From assembly GCF_049243985.1 (NCBI RefSeq), contig NC_135372.1:101273318-101337317 (forward strand): a DNA stretch of 64,000 bases. Reading direction: 5' to 3'. A model generated the notes under the pieces. The model saw nothing but the letters and a program-made list of their open reading frames with translations. It did not search any database and was not told the origin of the DNA. A program made the translations under genes and the position numbers. Positions 1 to 12,609 of this stretch are shown one piece after another. Position 1 is the first letter of the stretch; each line of letters opens with the position of its first letter. Source of the DNA: Paroedura picta. Its lineage: Eukaryota > Chordata > Lepidosauria > Squamata > Gekkonidae.

Positions 1-1462
1 GGTGATGAGCAGACAGCAGTGGTGGCTGTACCATGCGGCATGCCAACAGGGGTCTGACAAATAGGGTCAGGCTCTCTGTGGGCAGCTGCACTGCCTGTTG
101 AGGGGCCAGCTCTTTGTTTGTGATGGGCAGGCAGGAAGCAAGCCAAGCTGGGAAGTGTTCAAGCATTCAAGAATTTGTAAGATCCCTAAAGTTCGGTCCA
201 CCCCCAAATGGGGCTGGTGGTTTTGAAGCAGGACACCCAGTGGACAGGCTTCGGCTAGCCCATCTGTTGAAGGAATGGTGGATTGCTCCCTGGTGGTACC
301 ACCTAGATAGCATGGCAAGGCCTATCAGCCTGCTCAGCAGCATGCTAGTGACCCAGAAGGCCATGCTATTCTTCCAGGCCTGAGCAAGTGGCCTCCTGGT
401 GGGAAAATCTGGCCAGACTAGTTGCCTGCTTAGAACCCACCTGCACATTTCCCATAGAGGAAACAGCCCCTGGAGGGGAGAACTGTTTGCCCCCTCCTAG
501 GATCATGTAGTCAAGGACAAGTGGGGCCATAAGAAGAAGAAGAAAAAAACATTTCAGCTGGGAGAAGTGGACCAGGAGAGGAGGTGGAAGCTCCTATTTC
601 CTCTTCTTGTATTCCAAGCCTTGATGAGCAATCCCACAGTTTTTAAAGGTGAGTCCCCAAGACTGTGGTAGCCTTTGCAGTCCATTCTGGTAGCTGGTTG
701 CTGACAGTTTTGTCCTGTCATTTTAGACACAACTGTTTCAGCAACTAGCTGCTAACAGATTTCATTCACCTTTAATACTCGAGCCTGGTTAGCAATGTGT
801 GGCTGAGGTAAACCACCTTCTCCAGTTTTAACCTCTTCTTTGCACTTCTGAATTGGTGTTGCATGCTCTTTAAAATGTCTGCAGCTTTTCCAATAGTGCC
901 ACGCTCTTCCTCCCACCCTTTTTCTCTGCCTGATCTTCCTTGAACTTTTGTTTTTTAATGTTCTAAGTTGAGCACTATAGTTCAAGGAAGTTCACATCAT
1001 GAGAAAGGGCGCCGGGGGAGGGAAGAGAGGGAGCATGGTGCTGTTTGGAATGAAACGGCCAGATCTCTTCAGAGATGGCTCATTAACGGAATTAAATTAG
1101 CTCTCTGAAATCCCCATCCCTGTATCATTTTATTTGGAACTGAGTCAACAACAGATAACCTCTGGTTTAGAACAGTCATGTGAAAGGGGCCTGTGAGATG
1201 GGACTCAGCACAACGGATGCGAATGTGAGATGAGTCCAGGGGCCCCTGGCACAGCTCAGGCAACTTGCATTATTCAAATGAGCCCTCAGAGAGATTTCTG
1301 TACAGACCTTCTTCTCAGTCATCCCTCTTTCTCACTATGCATCTCTTTGCACTCCTATCAGTCTTTCATCCCCCTATCTCATTTCTCAGCTCTTCAGCAC
1401 TTCTGCGTTCTTTTCCCACATGTCCAGTTCTCACCTACTTCCTCTCTATTAAGTGTACACCC
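1..1462. other. Intergenic, nothing recognised
   Basis: No convincing exon, repeat or RNA gene was seen. Open frames on both strands near 67-450 are short and do not resemble known proteins. Confidence 0.4.
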
Positions 1463-1498
1463 ATCTCTCTCTTTCTCTCTCTCTCTCCCCCCCCCCCC
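1463..1498 (+). repeat. (CT)n / poly-C microsatellite
   Basis: A CT-rich run passes into a run of C. It creates proline/serine/leucine-rich false open frames at 1230-1649. Confidence 0.9.
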
Positions 1499-1733
1499 GT
1501 GCTTTTTATCTCTTTCTCCTCTTTGCTCGGCTCCTGTCAACTCTGCTGCCTTCTCTCAGGTCTTCCTCACTGACTTTTACAGCAAGACTCTTCCTCCACC
1601 ACTAATTCTTGCAGGTGGATGGTGCAGCATGGCTGAGGGAATGCAATAGGCAAGAAAAGCCAGCTTCTGAAACGCCTTAAACTGTTCTCCCATCCATTCT
1701 CACACTTGTGATGGGCCTTGGCAGGCCTTAGAT

Positions 1734-1865
1734 CAGGGGTAGTCAAACTGCGCCCCTCCAGATGTCCATGGACTACAGTTCCCATGAGCCCCTGCCAGCG
1801 CTGTCAGGGGTTCATGGGAATTGTAGTCCATTGACATCTGGAGGGCTGCAGTTTGACTACCCCTG
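1734..1865. mobile_element. Palindromic hAT miniature element (MITE)
   Basis: This 132-bp element reads CAGGGGTAGTCAAACTGCGC at its left end and the inverted GACTACCCCTG at its right, so nearly the whole element folds back on itself. Perfect 8-bp target duplications, CCTTAGAT, flank it at 1726-1733 and 1866-1873, the signature length of hAT transposases. It has no coding capacity and must have been moved in trans. Two relatives occur at 3392 and 47747. Confidence 0.9.
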
Positions 1866-1873
1866 CCTTAGAT

Positions 1874-3383
1874 AGTCCCTTCATTGTAGCAACAAACAGA
1901 ATCCCTGCAGCTTCCACAAATACAAGCCATGCCAAGTAGGTGTAAATAGGGATAAGATATGTCTTTATTTCTGTGGAGTGGTCTGCTTTTCCAGTTAAGA
2001 GTTCTGGATATCAGCAAAAACTCCACTGAATTTCTCAGATTTCCTTGCTTTTAGGAACCATCAGCACACAGGAAATGTGAAATGGAATGACCAGTGGAAT
2101 CATTAGACAGATGTTCTCTAGCTGCTCTATTGCTTTGATTGCAGATGCTCTGTCCACTCAATTACTTTCCATAGAATGTGCAGTTGGATGTTCATTTCAA
2201 TATACAACCCAAAGGTCTCTACCAGCAGGGACGAGGGTCTTTACACCAGGTAACTATTCCCTCTCCCTTCCCTCGAGACAGCATGTGGTTGCTAATACCC
2301 CCCACCCCAGCCGCCAAAAGAGAAAAGAAAAGGAACTGTGTGTGAGGGTGCCCAGTAACTGTTCACATCAGCTGAACTATGGTATTTGAAATGGAACTTT
2401 TCTGAACTCTGGCATGACAATCACTGCCACACATCAATTCCACCCTGCGAGGAGTAAAGAAGAAAGGCACTGAATCGAGAACCCAGAATCTAGCTGTATA
2501 TAAAGTAAAATGACGCTGCTGGGCAGTTCTCTCCATCTTGGGAGTCACCACTCTGCTAACAAGTCATGTGATCACCATGAGACACTATTAAAGCATCACT
2601 TCCATGAGAGCTTGTTTTCTACCGACACTGAACCAGAATATGAAAACAAAATGAGCAGCGATTTTCTGCAGCAATTGCCTCATGCTGCTAGATTGCTGAA
2701 CATGGGTTATCCGCACAGCTGCTTGTTGCAGTTCAAACCAATAGAATATGCCCCCCTCCCACCCTAGAACTTCTCTCTGTCTTTAAGTGATGTTGAGGGA
2801 GGCCTCTGCTGTGCCCCACAGTTTAGCTGTGAAAAGAAGATGCATCTTTCTTGCCAAAGCTCTCATCACGTCACACACAGCTCAGACCCTAGTCTCTTTG
2901 TAGAATCTGGAAAAAGAGGCCTTTGGAGTGAATTCACAGGAGAATCCATTGCAGGGCTTCCTGGTCATAGCAACTTCCATGTACCCCTGCCTCTGAAGTC
3001 TGATCAAAACCCAGTGGCTACATGCCTAAAAATTTGGTGAGAACATTTTCTTTGACAGTCCTCATGTGCTTTGTTAACAAATACCAGCATCCAAAGAGAC
3101 TGCACATATCCTTCAGAAAAGTGCTGCCTGCTATGCTAGCAACCTTTTGCCTGAAGTAGCAGCCCAACAGGTACCTGCCCACTCTGTCCTGAAAGGCCTT
3201 CTGGTATCTGCTCAGCCTCCACATCTTAGCTTCCCCAAACAGAAGAAGAATTCATTTAGGAATTCATATTTCAGCTAGGTGTTCTGCACTATGGACTGGG
3301 GAACAGGATGAATAATTTCAGATGAAGCCAAATTTGACAATTCCCCCTGCAGAGCAATGAAAACAGGAGCTGATCTTGCATCC
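1874..3383. other. Intergenic, nothing recognised
   Basis: No exon-like frame or known repeat was found between the two hAT miniatures. Confidence 0.35.
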
Positions 3384-3391
3384 CAAAGACC

Positions 3392-3526
3392 AGGGGTAGT
3401 CAAACTGCGGCCCTCCAGGTGTCCATGGGCTACAATTCCCAGGAGCCCCTGCCAGCATTCGGTGGCAGGGGCTCCTGGGAATTGTAGTCCATGGACATCT
3501 GGAGGGCCGCAGTTTGACTATCCCTG
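3392..3526. mobile_element. Palindromic hAT miniature element (MITE)
   Basis: This 135-bp element belongs to the same family as the one at 1734, with ends CAGGGGTAGTCAAACTGCGG and ATAGTCAAACTGCGGCCC (inverted). Perfect 8-bp target duplications, CCAAAGAC, lie at 3384-3391 and 3527-3534. The two arms are joined by a short centre near 3459 and could form a hairpin of more than 60 bp per arm. The related short open frames on both strands are artefacts of the palindrome. Confidence 0.93.
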
Positions 3527-4153
3527 CCAAAGACAATTACTTTCCAATGCCAGCCTGTGGAAGGAGCCACATACCTCTCAGCTGTTCTCCCTGCCAGAGT
3601 CAGAGGCCAGGTCATCTAACTGTCAGAAGGGTCTTCCTTTCCTCTCCCAGAGAGCATCATCACGTTCTCTTTGAGCAACGAGGTAGCTAAAAGCTGTAAC
3701 TTAAGCATCTGAATGCTGAAAGATGGCCAGGCAGCCGTTGGCTCATCTCTCCAGCTGCAGCACTAGTGCGTTAGGTTGCACGTGTCATCCCTCGCCTCAG
3801 TTCCCCTTATTCCTGTGTCACTGTCCTCCAGCCTTGGATGTAAGGAGGAGAATTTAAAAGGCTGTCTTACAGCTTGAGCAGAAATAGTGCATGAAAATGC
3901 CAGCACGTCTAAAGGCTGCCCCCTATTGGGGAAACTTATCGGATGCAACAACAGGGCCAGATTCTCAGTAGAGACTGCCAGCTCCTTCCGTGTGCATGGG
4001 TCTTATTGTAGCATATGGCAACAGAGCTTAATTTCCTGGGCTTGGTGCTTCCCATGGCAAACAGAAGCTTTCGTGCTGCTCTTTATTAGGCATGGCATTA
4101 ACTCCCTGCTAAATTAGTATTTGCCAAATGTCTCTGTTTACTTTGCAACTTTG

Positions 4154-4176
4154 CTCTCTCTCTCTCTCTCTCTCTC
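4154..4176 (+). repeat. (CT)n microsatellite
   Basis: Eleven CT dinucleotides in a row. The rest of 3535-5718 holds no gene or repeat I can name. Confidence 0.95.
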
Positions 4177-5718
4177 ATCTTTGTGAGAGTTCTTGTAGCC
4201 AGATCTTCCAGGCCCAGGTAATGCAGTGAAATCTGTATAAGCCTGTGATCACTATTCTTTTTAAACCCATCAAAAAGTCTGGGCATCATCTTCAGCATGG
4301 ATTCAGCTTTCTTTTTCCAATATGTGCAATTCAGATGTGTACACACACGTGAACTCACACACCCTCACAGATAAGGGATTCAGATGGTATTCCTAAGAAT
4401 GTAGCATTTAGCTTGGAAATCAACATATGCATGGTGATGTATTTTAAAAATCCAGCATAAACCTCTGTGTTATGAGATTTCAATACATCCATAATTACGA
4501 TAATAGTAACAAAAGAATTAAGTGCCAAGACATGTTATGTGTATCAGATTTCAAACTATTATTTTGGATAAGCAGACTGCCTGAGCAGGTAACAGAGGCA
4601 TGGACCGGGGGGGAAGCAGCAAAACACAAAACAAACACTATTTAGACCAACAAGTCAACAACTGTTGTGATCATCATTGAGGAGCTACCATCAGACTGTC
4701 CTTGGAACAAGTATTCACAGTAATTGACACCATTAATAGTTATGACTATTGTAGTAATCCCATTTGACACTGCCCGTAATTTCAGCGAGAAGTAGCACTG
4801 GGGGGAGTTGTTTTTTTTTTAACTTTCAGAGCATGTAAATGAGTAAGCACCTGCTCCTAAGCCAGCGAAAAAGGTCTTTCTGATACATCAGATGAACAAA
4901 TGTGCATTGCTACTGGTGTTTTCGTGTTTTTAAAAAACAGTTTTTAAAGGGAAACACGAACACAACCATTAATTGACTGCTCTCTTTGATTGACGGCCAG
5001 GGGAGGGAGGAATCGCGAAAAAATATTGCCTCCTTTGTTTTGATTTTGGCGAGACTAGAAATTTGTGCGTTATGAGAGCAGCGCTAGTGGGAGAGCCTTT
5101 TTTTTTGATTGAACCAGCTGTGTGCATTACCAAGACCTGCTGCTTTTGCTTCCAGCGCTTTTCAATAGCGCTCAGAGTTAGCGAAACTGCCCGTTGTGCG
5201 GAATTGCCCCCAATGTGAATGTGGACATACTGAAACCCTGAAACCATCCCAACAGCTGTGAGGCTAACTGTAAAAAGACTGAGGACTCATCTTGGTCCAT
5301 CTATGAAATGCAAATTGCAGACTCCTGCAACTTCAGTATGTCCTGGGGTCCTGAAAGGAAGGAAGAGAGGAAAACAACATAAACCAGGCTGTTATCAATA
5401 TGAACCATGTCATAGTGCAGGTTTAAACACAGCAAGAACAGACCAAACCTTTTACTTCTCTAAACCAAACCAAAAAGGAAATAGTTGCACAAACTGCTGA
5501 TATATGGAAGACTATGTAGAATTTATATGTTTTTAGATGTTTTAAATCTCAATTCCTCCTACTCCAAGGACTCCAAATAGATACCAAAATGAAACTCAAA
5601 GAGCAAGATGCTACAATAATAAAGACATACACCCCAAGGGGTCCCCAATACACTCTTGAAACAGATAAGACAGCTAGTTCCAGAGGGAGTGACATATGAA
5701 TCAAATTTATATATAAAA

Positions 5719-6099
5719 CTAGTAATCAAGCCCGCTGTACGTAAAATACAGCGGGTGCTAGGCATGGGAGCCCCCGGCAGTCGCGCGGAGCGCAGCTGCC
5801 GGGGGCTCCCTTGGTCGGCGGCCTGACGCGGCGAGAGGCGCTTTGCGCCTCTCACCACATCAGGCCGCCGGCAAAGGAGCAACTGCGAGGCGCGCTGTGC
5901 GTGGCTCGCAGTTGCTCCGGCGGGGACTCGGAGGGACCAATCGGCAGGCGCTTTGCGCCTGCCGATTGGTCCCTCCAGTAGTCTGTCCAGAGGAAGGGGC
6001 CAATTGGCACCCTTCCTCATCACGGACACATCCCACCTCCCAATCCCTTATCCTTTTATTTAGTCCGCTGTGCCCGCGGCGCCACGGGCTGTATTAAGA
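5719..6099 (-). mobile_element. Helitron-like non-autonomous element packed with hairpins
   Basis: Read on the minus strand the element begins TCTTAATACAG and ends with a hairpin (CCCGCTGTA / TACAGCGGG, 5731-5739 with 5747-5755), then eight bases, then CTAG at 5722-5719. The base before is A (6100) and after is T (5718). That is the Helitron rule: 5' TC, 3' hairpin plus CTRR, insertion between A and T, no target duplication. Between the ends lie four more perfect-stem hairpins: 5766-5780/5796-5810 (15 bp), 5816-5826/5860-5870 with an inner 5833-5841/5845-5853, 5876-5889/5905-5918 (14 bp) and 5931-5951/5955-5975 (21 bp, 3-base loop). A near-perfect sixth lies at 6072-6089. It encodes no Rep/helicase. 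The 3' terminus is better supported than the 5' one. Confidence 0.6.
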
Positions 6100-6629
6100 T
6101 GAACCACAAGGTAGTCTCTGGATGGTTTTGATTCTGACCCCACTGCTCTCATGAGGCCACAGCTGCAGGCCAAGGGCCAGGAGCCTGTTGGTTTTGTATT
6201 TTGGCTTATGCACCTGTCCATAGGTAGGCTTTCAAATGAAATAATTGCTGAAGGGACAAACAAATGTTCAGTTCGGTCTTACGCAGCTTGCTCAGATGTT
6301 CCCAGTTCCTTCTCCTCTGTAACTTCCCTTCTCCAATGCAAGAGTAAGCAAGTAAATAAATGGGGAGAGCAACTCACCCCCCTCCCCAGGCCATCCATGG
6401 TAGATTGCAGCTCTTTAGCAAACATTTAAGAAAAGAGCAAACTCTCCATCAGGGTCAATCAGATACCTGTATTTACCTAGATTGTGGTTTCCAGGGAGGC
6501 TAACACCCAAGTACCTCTTTTTCTCCCCCCTTTTAAAACAACTTGGTTCTTATGGAGAAAGAATCAACAGTAACGGGGGGGGGGGGTTTTACTGGGCTAG
6601 GTAAACTTTGTCCAGGGCAGATACTCTGT

Positions 6630-6775
6630 TTATTTATGTCTCCAATGTTATCCTACCTTTTGTCCAAGGAGTGGTACACATTGTTCTACCTGCCTCCATT
6701 TTAACTTCACAGCAACATGATGAAATAGATTAGGTAGAAAGAAAGCGACTGGCCTGCCCCCAAATCTTAAGAAAT
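6630..6775 (-). mobile_element. Old MIR-like SINE core relic
   Basis: The TTAACTTCACAGCAACATGATG...TAGGTAGAAAGAAAG...ACTGGCCTGCCCC pattern resembles the conserved core of tRNA-derived SINEs with an L2-like tail, read in reverse. It is strongly diverged, with no tRNA head or target duplication visible. Confidence 0.35.
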
Positions 6776-9289
6776 GTCTCAAGCTAGAGCTGGCAGCCCC
6801 ACTCAGCCCCCTTCCCCATCCCAGAAGTCACCTCAGCATAGCTTTTGTACTTCCAGAGTGCTGAATTTGTCTGTGCCCATGAATAATGAGGTTTGGGGGA
6901 GTTAGCCCCTCCTTCTGCACTGCCTGGTGAGGCTGGCTGTTATTTCTTGATCAGTCTGGACATGAAGTACCTGCCAAGAAAAGCTGTTTATTTAGCATCC
7001 AATTTTCTAGTCTCAAAATATCACCTCCTCTGGGAGTTGTTCCAATGCTATGTTCATTGCTGTTCTTAGTCACACTGCCTAATTGACTGCCTACCTGTGA
7101 GAAATTGGTTCCAGGCAGAGCTTCAGCTGCCCCACTGAAGTGCCCCAAAGCACTTGGGAGTAACCTGCGGGGGAGGGGGGGAGGCACCTGAGCTGGAGAA
7201 GCTAAGGACAAAGTCCTCTCCATTGCACTCAGTTTGCCATCCTTTACCAACTTGATTGGGGCAGTCCTTCCCCATTGTTAAAAGAAAGGTTTCCTTCCCT
7301 CTTGCAGAGCAGATGACTCACACCTGCTGCCTGTGTAAAGTTGCCACCCTAAGCATATTTACTTAGAAAGTCCCTGCAAGGCTGTGCCACAATAGTTTGG
7401 TTAGCCTTTTAAGGGGCATTGGGACCCCATTTAGTTTTGTTTTCTATTTGGAATATACAGCTCCAGTAAAACCCCCCAAGATTTTGTGTATAGTGGGGTG
7501 ACTCTGGAAATCCAAGGAATAAGCATGATCATTTACAGCACTGGGCAAGCATCCACTTCCTCTATCCAGTGCAGACAATGTACACCCACCCACATTCATG
7601 ACAATGCACACAATGCACATAACTATGCATAAACACTAGAGACATTTGCAGTTGGAGAAAGGAATGGGAGAACAGAAGCTTTTTGACCAACCCCAAACAC
7701 ATACATGGATACATATATGAACTTCATAGAGAGGATGAGGAGGAGAAAGAGAAACTGTTCCCCCCTCCCCCGTTTGTCCACATATGAACTTAAACATCCA
7801 GGAATATGGATAAGTACAGTAAAGGTCTATCTAGTCTATTGACAGCTCATTTTCCCCTGACTATTTCATTCCTAGCCTAGAGATCTTTAATTACCTAGTT
7901 GTCCAGTGTGGAGGTGAGCCAAGCACATCGGGAAGCCAAGATGTAAAATATACAAGCCAAAGCAAAAGATTTTACAATTAATCAAACCAGACAGCGTAAG
8001 GTGACAGCTGAGAAAATAATAAACATTAAGTACAAACATTAACAACAAACATGTTCCAATGTCCCTTAAAAACAAAACAGGGGCTGCTCCTGTTTTCACA
8101 ACCTGTCCTTCTCTAACATGTTCCAGGTCTTTTTAATCATCCTCTGGAAGAGGTGGGCCTTTCCCATTCATTTTTATCATAGGAAAAGTGGATTGCAATT
8201 CTGTTGAGCAAGGAAGAATTCTTCATTTAGCATAGCTTTAACATGCAAGAATTTGATCCCAGCTGGAAATAGAGGGAGAAGATTTGCTTCAGCACTTTCA
8301 GTCCCCAAATTCCAGGAGTCCTCAATGTTTCATTGTGTGTTGGCTCCATCCAGTCCCCAGGGCCTGACCAGTAGAGTCTGTGTAGGCTGCAGAGCTGGCT
8401 CCTTGAATGGAAGGGCAGCCAGGACAAAATGAGGGCACACTCCTGTGCCTGCTACATGGCTAGGGCACAGGATTTGCAGGCAGGATGAATCAAAACTCTT
8501 AGTGGAGGTCTGCAACAACATGGTGGACCCATGGCGCCCAAACCACATGCTCAAGTGCAAACTTCCATCTACAGAGAACAACCCTACCTTGGTAGATCCA
8601 ACATCAGACTACATGAATCTACTGGGAATGATTTTCAGTATGTGTGGCTTGATGCTAAAACTCAAGTAGTCTGCCTGGATTGCAGTCTATTACTCATTTA
8701 TCAGATTTGCCAACTCGAGGAGCTCAAAAGACGCAGCTTCATGCTGTCTATCTCTGCTGTGGTGATGTCCTGTCTGCACAACCCTCAGCCCATGTCTTCT
8801 CCGTGGTGAAAGGATAACTTTTCTCTGCAGATGTCTGCTCTTATACAGCAGAATGTAGTCCTTATTTTCTCAGGCAATCCAAAATCCGTTTGGACAAGCA
8901 GTGCTGCATAATTTGGGAGTTCACATTTAGATGTCTATTTCATGATGGTTATTAAATATGCTTTGGGTATGGTGAATTTTTTTTTAAAGTCTGAGTGGAG
9001 AATGGAAACCAGCAGAGCAGAAACAAGGAAGGGACAGCATACAGTTAGGAGGAAAAACTTGCTCTTTCCCTTTAACAGAGATTTAATATGAAGCTATTGA
9101 CAGTGTAAGCTTTTCAAGGTATGGAGCTAAACAACATTACTGGACTATTTCTGCAGATCAAGCTGATTTTAAGAGGCAGCTAGAGAGAATGTTTAAAAGT
9201 TGGCAACCCTCCCTCTGTAGCCCTGTAGCTGTAGCCCACTAGGCTGACTATTGCCAGTAAACATCTGGAAGGGTTGAGGGCTGCTGCCA
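6776..9289. other. Intergenic, nothing recognised
   Basis: No exon-like frame, RNA gene or identifiable repeat. Short overlapping frames around 8227-8809 are not protein-like. Confidence 0.35.
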
Positions 9290-9391
9290 TTCTTTGGATG
9301 CTTTGGGGTTTTATCTGGTTTTATGTCTATGCTTTTATGTAAACCTCCATGAGCCAGCTGGGCCAAGAGTGGCGGTCTATAAATATAACAA

Positions 9392-9438
<47 letters not shown>

Positions 9439-9441
9439 ATA
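9290..9441 (+). mobile_element. L2-like LINE 3' tail with (AAAT)n
   Basis: The phrase GTAAACCTCCATGAGCC...GGCGGTCTATAAATA followed by tandem AAAT at 9391-9441 is the 3' end seen repeatedly here. The copy at 42145 carries it directly behind an L2-like reading frame, which ties the tail to that LINE. Only the terminal part remains. Confidence 0.6.
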
Positions 9442-9488
9442 GTTTGAAACTATTTGTAGTTGGGGGGGGGTATTATGTTATGTTTTTA

Positions 9489-9850
9489 CTAGGAGCCAAG
9501 CCCATTGCATTCAGGAATACTACGGCACTAGATTAGGGGAGTGGAAGAACTCTGCCTCTCCCCCCAGGACATAAAAAGGCTGCAGGCAGCTGTTAGGGAA
9601 CTCACTGGCAGGGGCAGCTCTCATGTGGCTGGGATCTGCAACCTCCAAGCCTCAGAAGAAAGTGGAAGGAAGAGAGGGTGGTCAGGGGTGGGGGATGGAA
9701 GGCTGGCTGTTGGACAGACAGACCAGCCAGTTGGAGGAGGAGGCACTCAGGGGCAGGACAGCCACCCTGAATGGGTGTGGCACTTAAGCCATGAGACAGG
9801 CTCCTCTTCCAAGGCCTTACCAGAAATATTATGTGGAACAGATAGCTGAC
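9489..9850 (-). mobile_element. Possible degraded relative of the Helitron-like element
   Basis: On the minus strand the end reads GGGCTTGGCTCCTAG followed by T, close to GGGCTTGATTACTAG at the 5719 element. An imperfect 11-base stem (about 8 paired) precedes it. The interior to about 9850 is GC-rich. The 5' end is not identified and the right coordinate is nominal. Confidence 0.35.
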
Positions 9851-10059
9851 ATTTCTCACAGGGACTCAAGTCAGTTTACATATAGTGAGTATAACAATCA
9901 ACAAAATGAGATATCAGGAGATTAGAAGTCTGGAATCACCAGAAAGAAAGAGAACTGTGGCATGAGTATTAACATGCCACATTAAGCGGTACAAAAATTA
10001 CATAATAGGATCCCGCTTACAACAAATGACAACACAGCAGTATGGAACACAGTCCCTAA

Positions 10060-10400
10060 TCATTTATCCAAGTAAGTTTCAAACCATGTTGGACCATGCA
10101 GTCCTATAATCTGTGCAAATAAGCCCTCTTGAATAATACAGTTTTGTATAGCTTATATAAGGCCAGTGAGAATGGGAGCCATCCTGACATCATTGGGCAG
10201 GCCATTCCATGGGGGGAGGGGGGGCACAACAGAGAAAGAATTGTTGATTTCGCCCACTTGCAATTTGGCATCTGAAGAAGCCCCTGATGATATGAGCAAA
10301 GCTACCATAGTGGAGCATAGGGAGAGAGGCCGTCCCACAAGAAAGAGGGAACAAGGTCATCAACGGCTTTGTATGTTATGAAGTGGGATTTACGTGGTCT
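10060..10400 (-). mobile_element. L2-like LINE fragment
   Basis: Text such as GGCAGGCCATTCCATGGGG, then CATAGGGAGAGAGGCCGTCCC and CAACGGCTTTGTATGTTATGAAG, follows the pattern of the 3' region of the same LINE group as 15513-16800, read in reverse. It is diverged, with no intact frame. Confidence 0.4.
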
Positions 10401-10419
10401 CTGCTTGTGAGTCTTTTAG

Positions 10420-10650
10420 GTGGAAAAGAAGAAGAGCTGTTTGTTTTTTTTATTACCTGAAGGACTCTCAAAACAGCTTACAATCCTTTCCTCTCCCCAA
10501 AACAGACACCCTGCGAGGTAGGTGAGGCAAAGAGCTCTGTAAGAACAGTAGCTGACCCAGGGTCATGCAGGTGGCTGTGTGTGGAGGAGTGGAAAATAAA
10601 ATCCAGTTCTACAGACTAGAGGCTGCCGCTGTTAACCACTACACCAAAAT
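10420..10650 (-). mobile_element. tRNA-derived SINE (L2-tailed), diverged
   Basis: The minus strand begins with the tRNA-like head (TTTGGTGTAGTGGTTAACAG), then body sequence with CAGGGTGTCTGTTTTGGGGAGAGG, and ends in CTTCTTCTTTT. It is an older copy of the family at 18848, 21494 and 26501. Confidence 0.7.
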
Positions 10651-11029
10651 TAATTTATCATCTAACCTTTAGGATGGGGAAAGATTTATTAGAAAAGTTT
10701 TATTCCTCCTCTCCAGGGAAACTATCTGTGGCATTTAAAATTATTAAAGTACATCATTAATAGCCTAGCCACAGCATAAAAGCATAAATCACTTCATGGT
10801 AACAGTTTTCAGGTGAGAAATACACTATGAAAAACAGCATTTATTCCATGATTCCTAAGATACAAGTCAAGTGGCCTATCCTTTAGCCTGTTAATAAAAT
10901 GCCACAAGGTGGTAGCATTTCCAAATAATAGTACTGAACTCAGCTGCTTGTACTGCTCCCAAGGTATTTCCACATACGATGTGGATTTGATTTTCTCAGT
11001 TCTTGTAGTAAAATTTTATGCAAACTTTC

Positions 11030-11092
11030 CTAACCTGTGAAGTAAACTCCGTGGAACACAATAGGATTTACTTCTGAGCAAATATGCAAACA
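11030..11092. mobile_element. Small palindromic repeat fragment
   Basis: AATAGGATTTACTTCTGAGCAAATATGC matches the repeated pattern 'caatcctatgcatgtctactcagaagtaa' seen more completely at 22028-22110 and 52120-52205. Class is uncertain. Confidence 0.35.
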
Positions 11093-11144
11093 AATGGTTT
11101 AAGTTTATTTTCTTAACAATGATTCAGATTATTAAAAACAACAA

Positions 11145-11215
11145 AAATGATTTCAAGTGGGTACCCATGTTGGTCTGAAGCATCAGAGTCTAAATAAAAG
11201 CAATAACATTCATTC
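11145..11215 (+). repeat. Penelope-type tail fragment
   Basis: TTTCAAGTGGGTACCCATGTTGGTCTGAAGCA is the same terminal motif as at 13985 and 29535. See the Penelope relic at 59495 for why it is assigned there. Confidence 0.45.
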
Positions 11216-11869
11216 AATAAATCTCGCTTTCTCAACGAGGGCTTTGTAAAACCCTGGGGTTTCTTGACTGCCTTTGAAGGGTTTCCTGAATGCATGGGAG
11301 TTAATTTTAATATTTTTAAATTTGTTAAACATTTATTGAGTAAGGTGACCAGATTTTAACATTGGTAAAGCGGGACACCATTGACTGGGGGGGGGGGTTC
11401 TTGATTAAAAATTTGGTCTATATGGAGCAACAAAAGGTTTCATAGAAAGCATAGAACACAAAAATAGTATTGTAATATGTATTTTTTAACTTCAACATAA
11501 GTACAATTTGCCAGATACCCCCAGATGTCCCTCCAAAAGTGAGACAATCTGGTCACCTTATAATATTGAGTAATATCTGACCATATGTGGCCATGTCAAC
11601 CCCCACTCCAAATGGCCAGTGATGGGCCTGGAGGGAGTAGGAAAGGGAGGGGCCCAGGGTGGGCATCTACACAGCTATGCTTCCCAACCTTATTCTGCAC
11701 TTCTGGGGTTTCTCAAAGCCTGGATAATGTTTCAAGGGGTTCTCAATGTTAAAATGTTGAGAAAGGCTGCAATAAATGGTTAAGGAAGTGTGTCATTTTA
11801 GAAAAGCAATTTATGTGTAGCATAAAAAAAGAAAGGTTTCTATCTCAAAGTCTTGGCCTTCTCAGGGTA

Positions 11870-11990
11870 GCAAATACAGCTTTAATTGTCTCAATTTCAT
11901 ACACATAACAACCCCATGAAGCAGGTTAAGCAGAGAGGGACCAATCCAAGGTCACCCAATGAACTTCACGGCTGCCCAGACAAGTATTTG
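11870..11990 (-). mobile_element. Old SINE core relic
   Basis: The words ATAACAACCCCATGAAGCAGG and CCAAGGTCACCCAATGAACTTC are typical of a MIR-like SINE core. Strongly diverged; ends not defined. The neighbouring 11216-12600 holds little else that I recognise. Confidence 0.4.
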
Positions 11991-12609
11991 CTTATGAAAG
12001 TGCTGTTCGAGAAAAGATCAGCAGGAAAACAAAACTGGGCAACATTAGAAAAGGGTTTTGCTGAAGGGAAACCATGCAGATAGGATGAAATCTGATGTGT
12101 AGAAGCTTTATATGTTCTGGTTGTTCTCCCCCCACTCCTTCCATTTGCTGGGCCTTGACAGATATGGACTGAAGCAAATGTTACTTTCACACTAGCCATT
12201 TAGCCAGGAATAGTTCATGTACTCAGAGTTTATGGAAAATACAGACAACTGTATTGCCAGCTTATTACACTGCATTGTTTTGTTTTTTTCTGTTACCCTC
12301 CTATATTTTCTTACACTTGATGTAACTCTGCACTGTCAGGGGTGGAAGGGCAAGAAACTGCACAGTAGTTTGGAATGTTGCAACAGCCAGTGCATCAGCA
12401 GGTAAGAACATCATTTCCCTTTGTTTTGCAACGGCATCTACAAAAACTTTGATTGTTCCTCACTAGAGTTCAGGCTTAGTCTTGGGATAAATATCCTTGT
12501 GTGACAGTTTAAATGTACAAAGTGGAACATGGGTTGTTAAAGTTTCCTGACTTTCTCACCCTTCTGTTTGTTTAATAAGTAAATAGATTATATATTGCTC
12601 ATCTCTGGA

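Noticed and set aside
5559-6029. A 156-codon minus-strand open frame
   Set aside because: It runs through the hairpin array of the Helitron-like element; the residues simply mirror the palindromes.
9391-9441. CRISPR-like array
   Set aside because: This is a simple AAAT microsatellite at a LINE tail; the window is vertebrate and has no spacers or cas genes.
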